DNA of 40,022 bases from an uncultured Solirubrobacterales bacterium (GCA_902806245.1 CADCVU010000088.1:1-40022); one strand, 5' to 3'. Shown: positions 24,932 to 34,044, counted from the stretch's first letter. Program-made: numbers and translations. Notes: generated by a model from the sequence alone, not told the origin.

Positions 24932-26218
24932 ATGGCCGTCACCGAAGCACCTCGCCTGGCCGTCGACAACGTCAGCTACGAGGACCTCTACGCGCGCTGG
25001 GAGCGCGGCAACTGGCGCGCCACCGAGCTCGACTTCTCGGCCGACCGCGAGCACTGGCACGAGCGCTTCTCCGATCTCGAGCGCCGGGCCGCCCTGTGGA
25101 ACTACGCGCTGTTCTTCTGGGGAGAAGACTCCGTCGCCGACAATCTCTCCCCCTACATCGACGCCGCACCGCGCGAGGAGCAGAAGTACTTCCTGGCCAC
25201 CCAGCAGGTCGACGAGGCCCGCCACGCCGTCTTCTTCGGGCGGTTCCTGCGCGAGGTCGTGGGCGTGGGCGGCGGCGACACCGCATCGACGCTCGCGGCC
25301 ATCGAGCCGCAGCTCACGTGGGGCTTCAAGAAGCTCTTCAACCGCCTCGACGAGATGGCCGACGAGCTGCGCGCAGATCGCTCGAAGCCGAAGCTGGCCG
25401 CCGCGGTCGCTCTCTACCACCTCCTCATCGAGGCCGCGGTGGCCCAGTCGGGCCAGCACTTCATCGCGAGCTACCTCGAGCAGCGTCAGGTCATGCCGGG
25501 CTTCCGCGAGGGGATCGAGAACGTCGCCTCCGACGAGCAGCGCCACATCGGCTTCGGCGTCAAGCTGCTGGCCGACCTCCAGGCCGAGGACTCCGACTGC
25601 GCCGCCGCCGTGGCCGAGGAGCTGCGCTCGACGGCGCGCTTCTCGGTCGCCCTGTTCGTGCCCCCGGGCTGGGACCGCCGCTACACCGAGGCGTTCGGAT
25701 ACACGCTCGAGGAGATCTACGCCGACGGCAACCGCTCGATCGAGTCGAAGCTACGGGCTGCGGGAATGCCGCTGGAGGAGCTGCCCGGTCCGCCGGTCAT
25801 GCCGCGCGGGCTCGACGCCGACGAGCGCGCACGCAACGTCATCGCCCTGCTCCAGGCCGGGTACCTGGGCGAGAAGAACGGACCGGCGGCCTCCGATCCC
25901 GGCTCTCAGCAGCTGCTCTTCGAGACCATGGCACGCACGGTCTCACCGGAGCACGGGCTCGATCGGCCCACGACCTTCCAGTGGGAGTTCAAGGACGCCC
26001 GCCCGTGGCACCTGCACGTCGACAACGGGTCGGCGCACGCGCACGCGCACGAGGGCCGGGTCGAGGACGCGGCCGTGCGGCTGAGCTGTCGCTTCGACGA
26101 CTGGGTCGACGTCTTCGCCGGGCGACTCGACCCCAAGCGGGCGATGGCCACCGGCCGGCTGCGGCCGCGCGGCAACGTCAGGGCGCTGCTGAGGATGGGC
26201 CGGATGTTCGGCGGCTGA
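24932..26218 (+). CDS. R2-like diiron (R2lox-type) protein with C-terminal SCP2 domain
   Basis: A 428-residue protein of two domains. Residues about 1-310 form a ferritin-like four-helix fold with metal ligands in WGEDSVADN (Glu), QQVDEARHAVFF (E-x2-H), HLLIEAAVAQSGQHF (Glu) and ASDEQRHIGFG (E-x2-H), as in ribonucleotide reductase R2 and ligand-binding oxidases. Residues about 325-428 read as a sterol-carrier SCP2 domain (HEGRVEDAAVRLSCRFDDWV, FAGRLDPKRAMATGRLRPRG), expected to hold a lipid or acyl chain. The ATG at 24932 follows AAGGAG. The likely role is oxidation of a bound lipid; there is no R1 partner nearby, so a nucleotide-reductase role is unlikely. Probably under control of the divergent TetR. 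Confidence 0.85.
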   Translation: MAVTEAPRLAVDNVSYEDLYARWERGNWRATELDFSADREHWHERFSDLERRAALWNYALFFWGEDSVADNLSPYIDAAPREEQKYFLATQQVDEARHAVFFGRFLREVVGVGGGDTASTLAAIEPQLTWGFKKLFNRLDEMADELRADRSKPKLAAAVALYHLLIEAAVAQSGQHFIASYLEQRQVMPGFREGIENVASDEQRHIGFGVKLLADLQAEDSDCAAAVAEELRSTARFSVALFVPPGWDRRYTEAFGYTLEEIYADGNRSIESKLRAAGMPLEELPGPPVMPRGLDADERARNVIALLQAGYLGEKNGPAASDPGSQQLLFETMARTVSPEHGLDRPTTFQWEFKDARPWHLHVDNGSAHAHAHEGRVEDAAVRLSCRFDDWVDVFAGRLDPKRAMATGRLRPRGNVRALLRMGRMFGG

Positions 26219-26241
26219 CCGACTCGAGGCCGGCCAGGTCT

Positions 26242-26589
26242 TCAGCGCGTCGCCGGCCCCGACTCGGACCCATCCTCGGTACCAGCCGCCCACTCGCGCA
26301 TGGCCTGCATGGCCGGGGCGAGACTGAGGCCGCGGTCGGTGAGTGAGTAGGTCACGGTGATGGGCGAGCCGGTGTCGACGTGACGCTCGACGAGTCCGGC
26401 CTCGCTCAGTTCGCGCAGGCGCTCGCTCAGAACCCGCTGGGATAGCCCGGGCACCGCCCGCGCGAGCTCCCCGAACCGGGCCGGGCGCTGGAGCAGCACG
26501 TCGATGATCACCGCGTTCCAGCGCTTGCCGAACAGCTCGAAGGCACTCGCAAGGCGGGGGCACGACTGTAGTTCCGCTGGCTCCGTCAC
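26242..26589 (-). CDS. HxlR family transcriptional regulator
   Basis: A 115-residue winged-helix protein. The family signature runs CPRLASAFELFGKRWNAVII, then RPARFGELARAVPGLSQRVL (recognition helix), SERLRELSEAGLVERH and VTYSLTDRGLSL. The Cys near the N-terminus is conserved in many HxlR redox or aldehyde sensors. GTG 26589 has AAGG upstream; a TTG start further up would run into the operator. It is divergent from DoxX with a strong palindrome between, so it most likely represses doxX and itself. Confidence 0.93.
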   Translation of the reverse strand: MTEPAELQSCPRLASAFELFGKRWNAVIIDVLLQRPARFGELARAVPGLSQRVLSERLRELSEAGLVERHVDTGSPITVTYSLTDRGLSLAPAMQAMREWAAGTEDGSESGPATR

Positions 26590-26612
26590 GCATGCTACCT
26601 TAGCGACGTACA

Positions 26613-26635
26613 AAACGTAAGTAACGCTTACGTTT
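26613..26635. promoter_or_regulatory. Palindromic HxlR operator
   Basis: Perfect 9-bp arms AAACGTAAG and CTTACGTTT with a 5-nt spacer (taacg), in the 74-bp gap between HxlR and DoxX. It begins 23 bp from the HxlR start and ends 28 bp before the DoxX start, so a bound dimer would block both promoters. Confidence 0.75.
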
Positions 26636-26663
26636 CAGTCGTTTACCGAAAGGAAGTCGCGAG

Positions 26664-27182
26664 ATGGAAGCTGGACTGCTGTTGATCCAGGTCGTCGTAG
26701 GTGCCCTCGTGGCCGGCCACGGCGCCCAGAAGCTGTTCGGGGCCTTCGGCGGTCCCGGTCTCGAGGGGTTCGGTGGGTTCCTCGGCTCGATCGGTCTTCG
26801 GCCCGCGGGTCCTCTGGCCTTCGCGGCGGGAGCCAGTGAGCTCGTGGGTGGACTCCTGCTCGCCCTCGGGCTGGCCACGCCGCTCGCCGCGCTGTTGATC
26901 GTCGCGGTCATGGTCGTCGCCGCGCGCACCGCGCACGCCGGCAAGGGCGTATGGGCCCAGGAGGGCGGCTGGGAGCTCAACCTCACCTACGGCGTGGTCG
27001 CCCTCGGGCTGGCGGCCAACGGCGCGGGCGCCTGGTCGCTCGACGCGGTGATCGGGTGGGACGTCGCCGGTTTGCTGTGGGCGGTGGGCGCCCTCGTCCT
27101 CGGTGTGGCCGGCGGGCTGAGCGTGCTCGTGCTCGGACGTGACCGCCGCTCGGCGGATCGGACCGCCGCGGTCGGCGCCTAG
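26664..27182 (+). CDS. DoxX family membrane protein
   Basis: A 172-residue protein with four main membrane helices plus a fifth near the C-terminus. The N-terminal GHGAQKLFGAFGGPGLEGFG followed by AAGASELVGGLLLALGLATP is typical of DoxX/DUF4267-like quinol-related proteins. Biochemical role in such homologues is unsettled; links to redox stress are reported for some. The ATG at 26664 is preceded by GAAAGGAAG. It faces HxlR across a palindromic operator and ends in front of a bidirectional terminator. Confidence 0.9.
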   Translation: MEAGLLLIQVVVGALVAGHGAQKLFGAFGGPGLEGFGGFLGSIGLRPAGPLAFAAGASELVGGLLLALGLATPLAALLIVAVMVVAARTAHAGKGVWAQEGGWELNLTYGVVALGLAANGAGAWSLDAVIGWDVAGLLWAVGALVLGVAGGLSVLVLGRDRRSADRTAAVGA

Positions 27183-27200
27183 CCGTCCCGGCGCATACCT

Positions 27201-27230
27201 CCGCCCCGTCGCGCTCAAGCGGCGGGGCGG
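27201..27230. terminator. Bidirectional terminator between DoxX and APC permease
   Basis: An 8-bp perfect stem CCGCCCCG/CGGGGCGG, extended inward by CGC/GCG around a GCTCAA loop, lies between the two convergent stop codons (27182 and 27254). Confidence 0.75.
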
Positions 27231-27253
27231 GGCGCGCCGTTCCGGACCCCCGT

Positions 27254-28813
27254 CTACGCCGTCGTCGCGTCGGGGGGCCTGCCGCCCGAGGCCGCGAGCT
27301 CGGGCGGGACGGTCTCCGGCCTGCGGCTAAAGAACTCCGGGTGCCCGCCGGCCCGCCACCCGAGCATGAGGACCAACCCGAGCAGCAGGAAGCCGAGTCC
27401 GATGACGAGCGGCGGGGCGACCCCGAGCCAGGTTGCCCCGGTCTCGGAGTTGTCCTCCGGGTTGACGACGAACTCGATCACCGCGCGCACGAAGAGAAAG
27501 GCCAGCACGAGCGCGCCGATCAGTGGGGCGACTCCGATCAACAAGAGGTTCCTGGCCGATCTCAGGATCTCGCGCCGGTAGTAGACGATGCACGCGAAGC
27601 CGGTCAGCGAGTAATAAAAGGCGATCAGCAGCGACAGCGCGAGCAGGGTCTGCAGAAGGAAGTCCTCCAGCGCACTGTTGAGGACCACATACCAGAGCAT
27701 CGCCACCGCGCCGACGGCGACCGTGGCCACGTGCGGGGTACGGAAGCGGGGATGGACGCGGCCGAGCGCCTGCGGGAGCGCGTGCTGGTGGGCCATCGAC
27801 AGCAGCGTCCGCGAGGCGGGAAGGATCGTGGTCTGAGTCGAGGCGATGGCCGAGAAGACGACGCCGAGCACCACGAGCTTGTCGAGGGGCGAGCCGAGCA
27901 CCGCGGTGGCCGTGGTCGAGAGGATGGCCTCGTCCTCGAAGCGCGACGTCGCCCCCGGACCCAGGAACCCGATGACGGCGACGGTCACGCCGAGGTAGGT
28001 CACCAGCAGGACCACCGTCGAGAGGATGGCGGCGAGCCCGGGTGACCTGGTCGGGTTCTCGGTCTCCTCGGTCAGGTTCACGCAGCTCTCCCAGCCCCAG
28101 TACACGAACACGCTCACCAACAGTCCGCCCACGACGAAGTCGTTGAGCGACGGAGCGCCGAACGGGTTGAACCAGTTGAGCGACGGGGTCGCCGAACCGG
28201 GCGGCGCGTCGCCGCTGAAGACCTTGACGATCGCCACCACCGCGAAGAGCAGGAGCGCGGAGATCTGGACGACGATCATCGCGTTCTGGACCCGCGCCGA
28301 GAGGTGCGTGCCGGCGACCGTGACGGCGGTGAGAACGACGATCGCCGCGACCGCGAGGGCCATCACCGCCCACTTGGACCCGGCGGCGGCGTCCCAGCCC
28401 ACGAGCTCGAAGAGGTAGCGCGCCCCCACGTCGGCCAGCGAGCCGATGATCAGCAGCCCCGTCAGCACGACCGCCCAGCCGCCGATCCAGCCGACGTAGG
28501 GCCCCATCGCCCGCGTGACCCACGAGAAGGTGGTCCCGCAGTCGGGATCGACGCGATTCATCCAGAAGAAGGCCGCCGCGATGAAGAACATCGGGACAAA
28601 GGCGACGAGCAGGGCCGCGGGCGCCACCAGCCCGAGCGCGGCGACGATCGACCCGAGCACCGCCGCCAGCGAGTAGGCCGGCGCGGTCGAGGCGACTCCG
28701 ACCACCAGTCCCTCGCCGAGGCCGATCGCGTTGGGGACGAGCCCCTTCCTGCCGGGTCGCGCGGACTCGTCGATCGCGGGGGCCGGAGTCGGTGAGGCGG
28801 AGGCGCTGGTCAT
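27254..28813 (-). CDS. APC superfamily amino acid/polyamine permease
   Basis: A 519-residue protein with about 12 membrane segments. The start of helix 1 holds the family unwound motif ([17 protein letters not shown]), then [20 protein letters not shown] and [20 protein letters not shown], all APC-like. [20 protein letters not shown] matches the E-E-x(N/T)P region of amino-acid permeases. A hydrophilic tail of about 35 residues follows the last helix. The ATG at 28813 follows GGGGA. Substrate not determinable; amino acids or amines are most likely. It is a single gene, convergent with doxX. Confidence 0.9.
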   Translation of the reverse strand: MTSASASPTPAPAIDESARPGRKGLVPNAIGLGEGLVVGVASTAPAYSLAAVLGSIVAALGLVAPAALLVAFVPMFFIAAAFFWMNRVDPDCGTTFSWVTRAMGPYVGWIGGWAVVLTGLLIIGSLADVGARYLFELVGWDAAAGSKWAVMALAVAAIVVLTAVTVAGTHLSARVQNAMIVVQISALLLFAVVAIVKVFSGDAPPGSATPSLNWFNPFGAPSLNDFVVGGLLVSVFVYWGWESCVNLTEETENPTRSPGLAAILSTVVLLVTYLGVTVAVIGFLGPGATSRFEDEAILSTTATAVLGSPLDKLVVLGVVFSAIASTQTTILPASRTLLSMAHQHALPQALGRVHPRFRTPHVATVAVGAVAMLWYVVLNSALEDFLLQTLLALSLLIAFYYSLTGFACIVYYRREILRSARNLLLIGVAPLIGALVLAFLFVRAVIEFVVNPEDNSETGATWLGVAPPLVIGLGFLLLGLVLMLGWRAGGHPEFFSRRPETVPPELAASGGRPPDATTA

Positions 28814-28902
28814 CGAGTTGTCCCCGCAACATAACGGCCTCGCGGCGATCGAGCCTCGCTCGAGATCTCCACCCACCGTCCGCCTGAGGGGGGTCAACAG
28901 GC

Positions 28903-29895
28903 TCAGCGCCTGACGGCGAACGACCACGTCCTCTTGCTGGCGAGCGGATTTCCCGCCGGGTCCTTGATGCCCGTCGTAACCGTCGTCGTGTAGGTCGCTC
29001 CTCGCCTCAGGGCGTTGCGCGGATCGAGCTTCGCCCGCTTGCGGGCGGCGTCGTAGGTCACGGTTGCCGTGACCGGCGTTGTGGTTCCCCTGCGGACGAG
29101 CTTCACGGTCGTCTTCGTGACCGTGCTCGACCGGACTCCCTCCGAGAACGTCGCGAAGACGTTCGCGGCCGGCGCGACGCCGGTCGCCCGAGGAGATGGG
29201 CTCGAACCGGTGACCTTGGGCGCGACGGTATCGACCCTCCAGCTGCGGCTGGCCGGCGTCGCGTCGCGGTTGCCGGCCGCGTCGGTGGCGGCCACCTCGA
29301 TCGTGTGAGAGCCCTGGCTCAGCCCGGAGTAGGCCTTGGGCGATCCGCAGCCCTCCCAAGAGCCTCGATCGCGACGGCACTGGAAGCTCGAGCCCGGCTC
29401 CGACGAGGCGAAGCCGAAGCTCGCGCTCGTCGAGCGCACCGTCCCGGAGGGACCTGTGGTGATCGAGGTGCTGGGGGCGGTCGTGTCCGTAGACCTGACC
29501 GTCCACGTGCGCGAGGCGGGCGTCGTATCCGCGTTCCCGGCGGCGTCGACCGCCCGCACCTCGAAGGTGTGCGATCCGCCGCTAAGCCCGGAGACCACAT
29601 GCCGGTCACCCGGGCCGGAGCAGGGTCCGAACGGGCCGCCGTCGATTCGGCACTCGAAGCGGACACCTCCAGGGCTCGAGAACTCGAACCTTGCGCTTGT
29701 CTGCTCGGTGGTTGAGCCCTGGCCGGGACCGGCGAGGACGCTCGTCTCCGGCGGCGTGCGGTCGACCTCCCAGTTGCGGCTGGCCATCGGGCTGGTGTTC
29801 CCGGCCCGGTCGACCGCCACGACCCCGAACGTGTAGAAGCCATCGTTGAGCCCGGAGGCCGTGTAGCCGTTCTGGCCGAGCACGGTTGCGTCGGG
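28903..29895 (-). pseudogene. Secreted Ig-like repeat protein, C-terminal part (one base out of frame)
   Basis: This frame continues the secreted protein that starts at 30800. It holds three Ig-like repeats, each with the pattern FxCRxDxGxWxxC ... GLSxGSHTFEVRAVDAAGN, for example VRFECRIDGGPFGPC and SSFQCRRDRGSWEGC. A C-terminal SbsA-type Ig-like domain follows: VTGSSPSPRATGVAPAANVF with ATFSEGV and DPAGNPLASKRTWSFAV. The preceding half is one base out; one extra C in the run at 29893-29896 rejoins NAAPDATVLGQNGY. Such domains usually act as extracellular adhesion or stalk modules. Confidence 0.75.
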
Positions 29896-30800
29896 GCCGC
29901 GTTCACTCCGCAGCGGAACTCAACTCCCGCCTCCGTGGAGGAGAAGTTGAACTTGGCGCTCGTCGCGTTGGTCGGCTTACCCTCGGCCGGACCTCCGGTG
30001 ACCGTCGGCGGATTCGCCGGAGGAGTGCGGTCGATGGTGAACGACCGCCTCGCGACGGCGCTCTCGACGCCGTTCGGGTCAACCGCCTGGACGTCCAGGG
30101 TGTAGCGCCCTTCGGAAAGGGGGGATTGCACGGAGCCGAACAGCGAGAAGCCCCGGCTGCGGTTGGGGTCGGCGGGGTCCGCCCCGAGCCTGCAGGCCTG
30201 CCACACGCCGCCGTTCTGGCTGCACCGGAAGCCCACCGGGCCCGCGACGCTGTTGACCGCGTAGAAGTAATAGCCGGTGTAGGGGCCGTTCGAGTGGCGA
30301 TCGTCCGGGTGGTCGAACGTCACGACCGGTCGGACGGTCAGGGTCTTGGTGCTGGTGTCCGATCCGGCGTCGCTCGTCACCCTCACGCCCACCGAGCGAG
30401 CCCCGGCTAGGGCGTAGGAGCGGGTGAGGGTCGCGGTCGTCCCGCCGTCGACCTCGTAACCGTTGGAGATGTCGCCGTCGGCGTTCCACTCGTAGCGGGT
30501 GATCGACTGGTCCGTCCCGCCGGTGCTGCCGCCGGTGGACGCCGATGCGTCGAAGGTGACGCTCTGCCCGGTCTCGGCCGGATTGGGCGAGACGGTCAGG
30601 ACGGCCGTCGCCGGGTCGGTCTCGATCGGCGGCGGCTCACAGGGATCCTCGCGGGGACACGCCGCGCTCGCGGCCACCGCTGAGCCCAGGAGCGTGACGA
30701 GGGCGGCCGACAGCGCCACCAGCGCCGCGAGGCTGCGCGGGATGCCGTCGAGCAGCGACTTCTCGGTCACCGGGCTCGACATAGAAGTGTACGAACTCAT
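29896..30800 (-). pseudogene. Secreted PKD/Ig-like repeat protein, N-terminal part
   Basis: The ATG at 30800 follows a strong AAGGAGA. After 24 polar residues, a signal-like helix (AALVALSAALVTLLGSAVAA) is followed by a PKD domain (AVLTVSPNPAETGQSVTFDA, SITRYEWNADGD, SYALAGARSVGVRVTSDAG) and an Ig-like repeat with two Cys (VGFRCSQNGGVWQAC). A second repeat begins (FNFSSTEAGVEFRCGVNAAP) and is then cut by the one-base shift near 29893-29896. The product is exported, probably cell-surface bound or released; no sorting signal or enzyme domain is seen. Its own leader shows no copy of the conserved leader found before its neighbours. Confidence 0.8.
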
Positions 30801-31099
30801 CTCGATCTCCTTACAGAAAGAGGGTCTAACGCGTAGAAGTACGTCCAAGGTCAACTCGATAAGTCAAGGTAACTTCAGAGGCGGGGTCCGCGGAGGGGGG
30901 TAAACCGAACTCCTGGAGTGAGGGGGACTCGAGACCGCCGGAGCGGACGCGATGAGGGACCAGCTCTAAGCCGCCCCGCCCGGTTGTGAACGCCGAGGCG
31001 CCGCCTGAGGCGCGCGCGCGAACTTCTTACAGATGGTGCCGGTGGCCGAGCCCGGCGCTGCCCGCCCGCCTCCGTCTCCTCGCCGAGCTGCCGAGCCGT
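30801..31099. other. Intergenic region before the PKD-protein gene
   Basis: About 300 bp with no gene I can support. The minus strand near 30870-30800 is unusually A/T-rich for this genome (TTGACTTATCGAGTTGACC), which suits a promoter for the PKD gene. I could not fix a -10 box. Confidence 0.4.
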
Positions 31100-31921
31100 T
31101 CAGGCCGGCGGCAGCTGCGTGATGGTCCAACCTTCGTCCTCGTCGTAGCGGAGCTGGAGGGGCTCGCGTCCGCCGGGACCGCGCACCGTCGCCAGACCCC
31201 GGGTCAGGTCGATGCTTGTACGCAGCTCGAGGCCATCGACGTCGGTGTCCGAGATCCGGGCGCCGTCGTAGCTGAAGCTGCCTCCCGGCGAGCGGTCGAT
31301 CGCGGCGGCCTGGGCCTCGACGAAATCCTCACAGCTTCCCGTGGTACCGAATTGGCGGGAGCCCGGCCCGGAGGCGAGCTGGCGCCGGGGGCCGGCCGCG
31401 AGCACCTCGCACGCGTCGTCGCCCTCACCCTCGACCATGGCGCCGAGGTACTCCTTCACCGTCGCCTCGGCCCCGTCGATGTCCCGCGAGTCGCCGGTGC
31501 CTCCGCTCGCGAGGCCGATCGTGAACAGAGCGACCGCGAGGAGCGACAGAACGGCGGCGATGAGCCCGAGGGTGAGCCCGGCGATCGCGAGCCCGCGCCC
31601 GCGGGCAGTCGCGCCCCGGTCGACGCGCCGCTTCCCGACGAGCCCCAGGACGAACCCGGTGACGCCGAGCACGAGCGTGAGCGGTGAAAGGAGGCCTATT
31701 GAGAAGAGCAGCAGGATGAGCGCCGCGAGCCCGAGCACGAAGCCGGCCACGGCAATGCCGTTGCCCGGAGGCTGAGCGGCGGGGCCGAAGCCGCCGGACG
31801 GAGGCGGGGGCGAGGCGGGGCGCGGCGGCTCCCCGGGCGGCGGCGAGGCGGGCACGCCGGACTGTGGCGAGGAGGGTGGCGACTGCTCGAAGGTGCTCAT
31901 AAGGGAGTTTTGTGCTTTCAC
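31100..31921 (-). CDS. DUF4190-type membrane protein with extracytoplasmic domain
   Basis: A 273-residue protein. The first ~55 residues are Pro/Ser-rich and cytoplasmic. Two DUF4190-like hydrophobic segments follow (GNGIAVAGFVLGLAALILLL ... VLGVTGFVLGLVGKRR, and GRGLAIAGLTLGLIAAVLSL). The last ~125 residues form a soluble NTF2-like or lumazine-binding-like domain (ATVKEYLGAMVEGEGDDACE, FSYDGARISDTDVDGLELRT). The function is unknown. I chose GTG 31921 because AGAGGA lies upstream and because the whole leader up to this codon matches the leaders of two other genes; an ATG at 31900 has no ribosome-binding site. Confidence 0.8.
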   Translation of the reverse strand: MKAQNSLMSTFEQSPPSSPQSGVPASPPPGEPPRPASPPPPSGGFGPAAQPPGNGIAVAGFVLGLAALILLLFSIGLLSPLTLVLGVTGFVLGLVGKRRVDRGATARGRGLAIAGLTLGLIAAVLSLLAVALFTIGLASGGTGDSRDIDGAEATVKEYLGAMVEGEGDDACEVLAAGPRRQLASGPGSRQFGTTGSCEDFVEAQAAAIDRSPGGSFSYDGARISDTDVDGLELRTSIDLTRGLATVRGPGGREPLQLRYDEDEGWTITQLPPA

Positions 31922-32029
31922 GTCTCCGTCCTCTCTGTCCGTCGGCTGGCTACGCTGCCCACCTTCGCCGACCGGGCGACGGCGTTGGATACGGCGAGCA
32001 TGCAGACGCGGGTGTGGCTAACCGCCCTC
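31922..32029 (-). promoter_or_regulatory. Conserved leader, copy 1 (upstream of the DUF4190 gene)
   Basis: Minus-strand leader of the DUF4190 gene. It opens with GAGGGCGGTTAGCCACAC (32029-32012), matching copies 2 and 3 at 16 of 18 positions, carries TCGCCGTATCCAACG in the middle and GCGTAGCCAGCCG before the ribosome-binding site AGAGAGGACGGAGAC. The 18-nt block ends 90 nt before the start codon. It is the most divergent of the three copies. Confidence 0.55.
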
Positions 32030-32053
32030 CGTCCGTCCGGACATACCGGTGCG

Positions 32054-32193
32054 GTGGCCGACCGCAACGTCCTCGGTGGAGAGTTCGAGCTCTGCGGTAC
32101 CGACCCCGTCACCGGCTTCTATCGGGGCCCGTGCTGCAGCACGGGCCGAAGACCGGGGAAGTCACACGATCTGCGCGGTGGTGACGGTCCCTG
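32054..32193 (+). pseudogene. DUF2237 gene fragment
   Basis: From GTG 32054 the frame reads VADRNVLGGEFELCGTDPVT then GFYRGPCCSTG, which is plainly the N-terminus of the DUF2237 family. After a break near 32146, the next conserved piece EDRGSHTICAVVT appears in another frame. The rest of the family (the FLEFSKSRGNDL and PGLKPGDRWCLC regions) is absent. The fragment is about half of a normal gene, so this is a decayed remnant and not a simple read error. It occupies most of the gap between the DUF4190 and DNRLRE genes. Confidence 0.75.
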
Positions 32194-32290
32194 AAACCCG
32201 GCGGTCTTCGACCGACACGAAGCGGGGGGCCACGTCGATTCGGCGTGACCCCCGGCTTGCGTCCGGCGGCCGTGCGTCCGCGTTCGCAGC

Positions 32291-33934
32291 TCAGCTCCCC
32301 GGCTGCTCGTAGTCGATGGCGAGGAAGGGCGTCCGCGAGCCGCTCGCGTAGTTGCCCGAGCGGAACTTCCGCCAACTGAAGGTGTCCCGCCTGGCCTCGT
32401 CCTGAGGCTGGATGCGGACCCCGTGGTTGGGTACCTCGTTGTCGACCCACTTCTGGGCCAGCGAGGTGATCGGAAACCCGACCCAGCCCGCCGGGCAGGC
32501 GGAGCTGTAGCCCTTCGCGCTGTGCGAGGAGCCGTAGCGCGCCCCTACCGCGGGCTGCCTGGCCCACGTCGCCGAGGTCACGCCCCAGCTATCCGCGACG
32601 CGGTGGACCACGGTCGTGCGCGGCTGACACGACCACGACCAGTGGTTGTAGAGGCCGAGGGACGCGGAGGTGACCCGCGCGCCCCGCGGGATGCCGTCGA
32701 GCCCGTTGCTTCCATCGCCGGCCCGCCGGGGGAAGCGGATGAGGCTGCGGTGGAGGTTGCGGCCGTTGTAGCTGCCCGACCTGAGCTCGGTGCTCTTGCC
32801 GTAGTTTGCACTCGGCGAGTCGGACGATACGTAGGTGTCCGCGTTGGTCGTCAGGTTGGCGAGGGTGGCGATGGTCACCGGTCCCTCGGCCGAGCGCAGG
32901 AACGCCTGGTCGGGGCGGAGCTCGAGGACCTGCCTCCCGCCGTGATCGACGAGCCGGGTCGCGACCCGGGCCTGGCGGAGCGGCTCCTGGCTATGGCGAC
33001 CGACCTTCTCACCCCACATTTGGGCGGGGTCGGCGACCGCAACGCGCCTGCCCCGCTCGTCGCGGAGCTCCAGGCGCTCGTCGGCGGTGAGCCGTGCCCT
33101 GAGGCCTCGGAGCTCGAGCCCGAAGCGCAGCACGAGCGCCCCGCGGGGGGCGGGGCGCACGACGACGCGCTCCTCGAAGCCCTGCGCCCGCGCCGAGAGC
33201 GCCAGGTCGACTCCAGGCTCGACGTCCCGGTAGGTCGCCTGGGCGCCGCCGAGCTCGGGCCGCGGGAGCCGCTCGCCCTTCCAGTTGAGCCCGAGAGCGC
33301 CCTGCTCCCCCTCGATGCGGGCGAGCGAGCGGTCGCCTCCATCCGAGAAGGCCAGCTCGGTCGCGGCGGCCTTCGGGCGTAGTTTCCCGTCGGCGTCCTC
33401 GAGATCCACGTCGAGCCCTCGCCACCGTCCACCCTCGCGGATGCGGACCGGAGCGCTGTAGAGCTTTGCGCTGCGGCTCCCCGACGGGTCGACGAAGATC
33501 GAGCGGGTCTCGGTGCGAAGGCCGAGAACCTCGACCGGCCGGCCGAGCGACCTCGCTCGCCGGGCGGCCTGCCCGGCGGTCGGGCGCTCCTCGAGGAAGG
33601 CCTCGTCGAGCGCAGTGACGGCGGCATCCGACGCGGCGGGCTCGCCGCCTCGCTCGCTCCCGACGGCGACCGACAGCGCGCCTCCGGTGGCGAGACCGCA
33701 GGCGAGCGCTCCCGCGAGGAGCGCGCGCCGCAGCGGGCTGTCCAAGGCGCCTCGAAAGCGGCGTCTGAGTTCGGGGGCTGCGGTGGGATTGGATGCGGGA
33801 TCGTGCGATTCCATGGGGTCGGCTCCTCTCTGAGCGTTCGTGATCTCGGCCGGCTCGATCGGAGATCGGCTGGCGTGGGCGGCGCGGACCTGGAGGGCGG
33901 TCACGGCTCTCCCGTCCGAGCGAATGCTGGTCAT
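32291..33934 (-). CDS. Secreted DNRLRE-domain protein
   Basis: A 547-residue protein with a hydrophobic export segment at about residues 60-80 (RRALLAGALACGLATGGALS). A long N-terminal domain resembles those of Rhs/wall-associated secreted proteins (FVDPSGSRSAKLYSAPVRIR, TYRDVEPGVDLALSARAQGF, FLRSAEGPVTI). The C-terminal ~170 residues are a DNRLRE domain: LTTNADTYVSSDSPSANYGK, NLHRSLIRFP, SASLGLYNHWSWSC, WGVTSATWARQP and GFPITSLAQKWVD. It acts outside the cell, probably at the surface; no enzyme motif is seen. ATG 33934 has GGAGAGGA and ends a conserved leader; ATG 33814 with AGGAG is a fair alternative giving a more usual signal-peptide position. Confidence 0.8.
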   Translation of the reverse strand: MTSIRSDGRAVTALQVRAAHASRSPIEPAEITNAQRGADPMESHDPASNPTAAPELRRRFRGALDSPLRRALLAGALACGLATGGALSVAVGSERGGEPAASDAAVTALDEAFLEERPTAGQAARRARSLGRPVEVLGLRTETRSIFVDPSGSRSAKLYSAPVRIREGGRWRGLDVDLEDADGKLRPKAAATELAFSDGGDRSLARIEGEQGALGLNWKGERLPRPELGGAQATYRDVEPGVDLALSARAQGFEERVVVRPAPRGALVLRFGLELRGLRARLTADERLELRDERGRRVAVADPAQMWGEKVGRHSQEPLRQARVATRLVDHGGRQVLELRPDQAFLRSAEGPVTIATLANLTTNADTYVSSDSPSANYGKSTELRSGSYNGRNLHRSLIRFPRRAGDGSNGLDGIPRGARVTSASLGLYNHWSWSCQPRTTVVHRVADSWGVTSATWARQPAVGARYGSSHSAKGYSSACPAGWVGFPITSLAQKWVDNEVPNHGVRIQPQDEARRDTFSWRKFRSGNYASGSRTPFLAIDYEQPGS

Positions 33935-34044
33935 CTCGGTCCTCTCCGGGGGGTGAAGCATCTGGCCGTACCCTCACCCTTGGGAGGCACGCTTTCCGTA
34001 CGGAGACCCCGCGGACCGGCGTGCGGCTAACCGCCCTGTGGCGG
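33935..34044 (-). promoter_or_regulatory. Conserved leader, copy 2 (upstream of the DNRLRE gene)
   Basis: Minus-strand leader. It begins with a hairpin CCGCC-ACA-GGGCGG (34044-34031) that merges into CAGGGCGGTTAGCCGCAC (34038-34021). GCACGC (34024-34019) can pair with GCGTGC (33992-33987) around CGGGGTCTCCGTACGG. A second hairpin, GGGTGA (33979-33974) with TCACCC (33956-33951), shows TACGGCCAG in its loop. The ribosome-binding site follows. The remaining part of the gap (34045-34143) contains no gene; it would hold the promoter of the response regulator. Confidence 0.65.

Noticed and set aside
24932-25960. Ribonucleotide reductase beta subunit as function of the diiron protein
   Set aside because: No R1 partner is near, the protein carries an SCP2 domain and sits behind a TetR operator, which fits a ligand-oxidising R2-like protein better.
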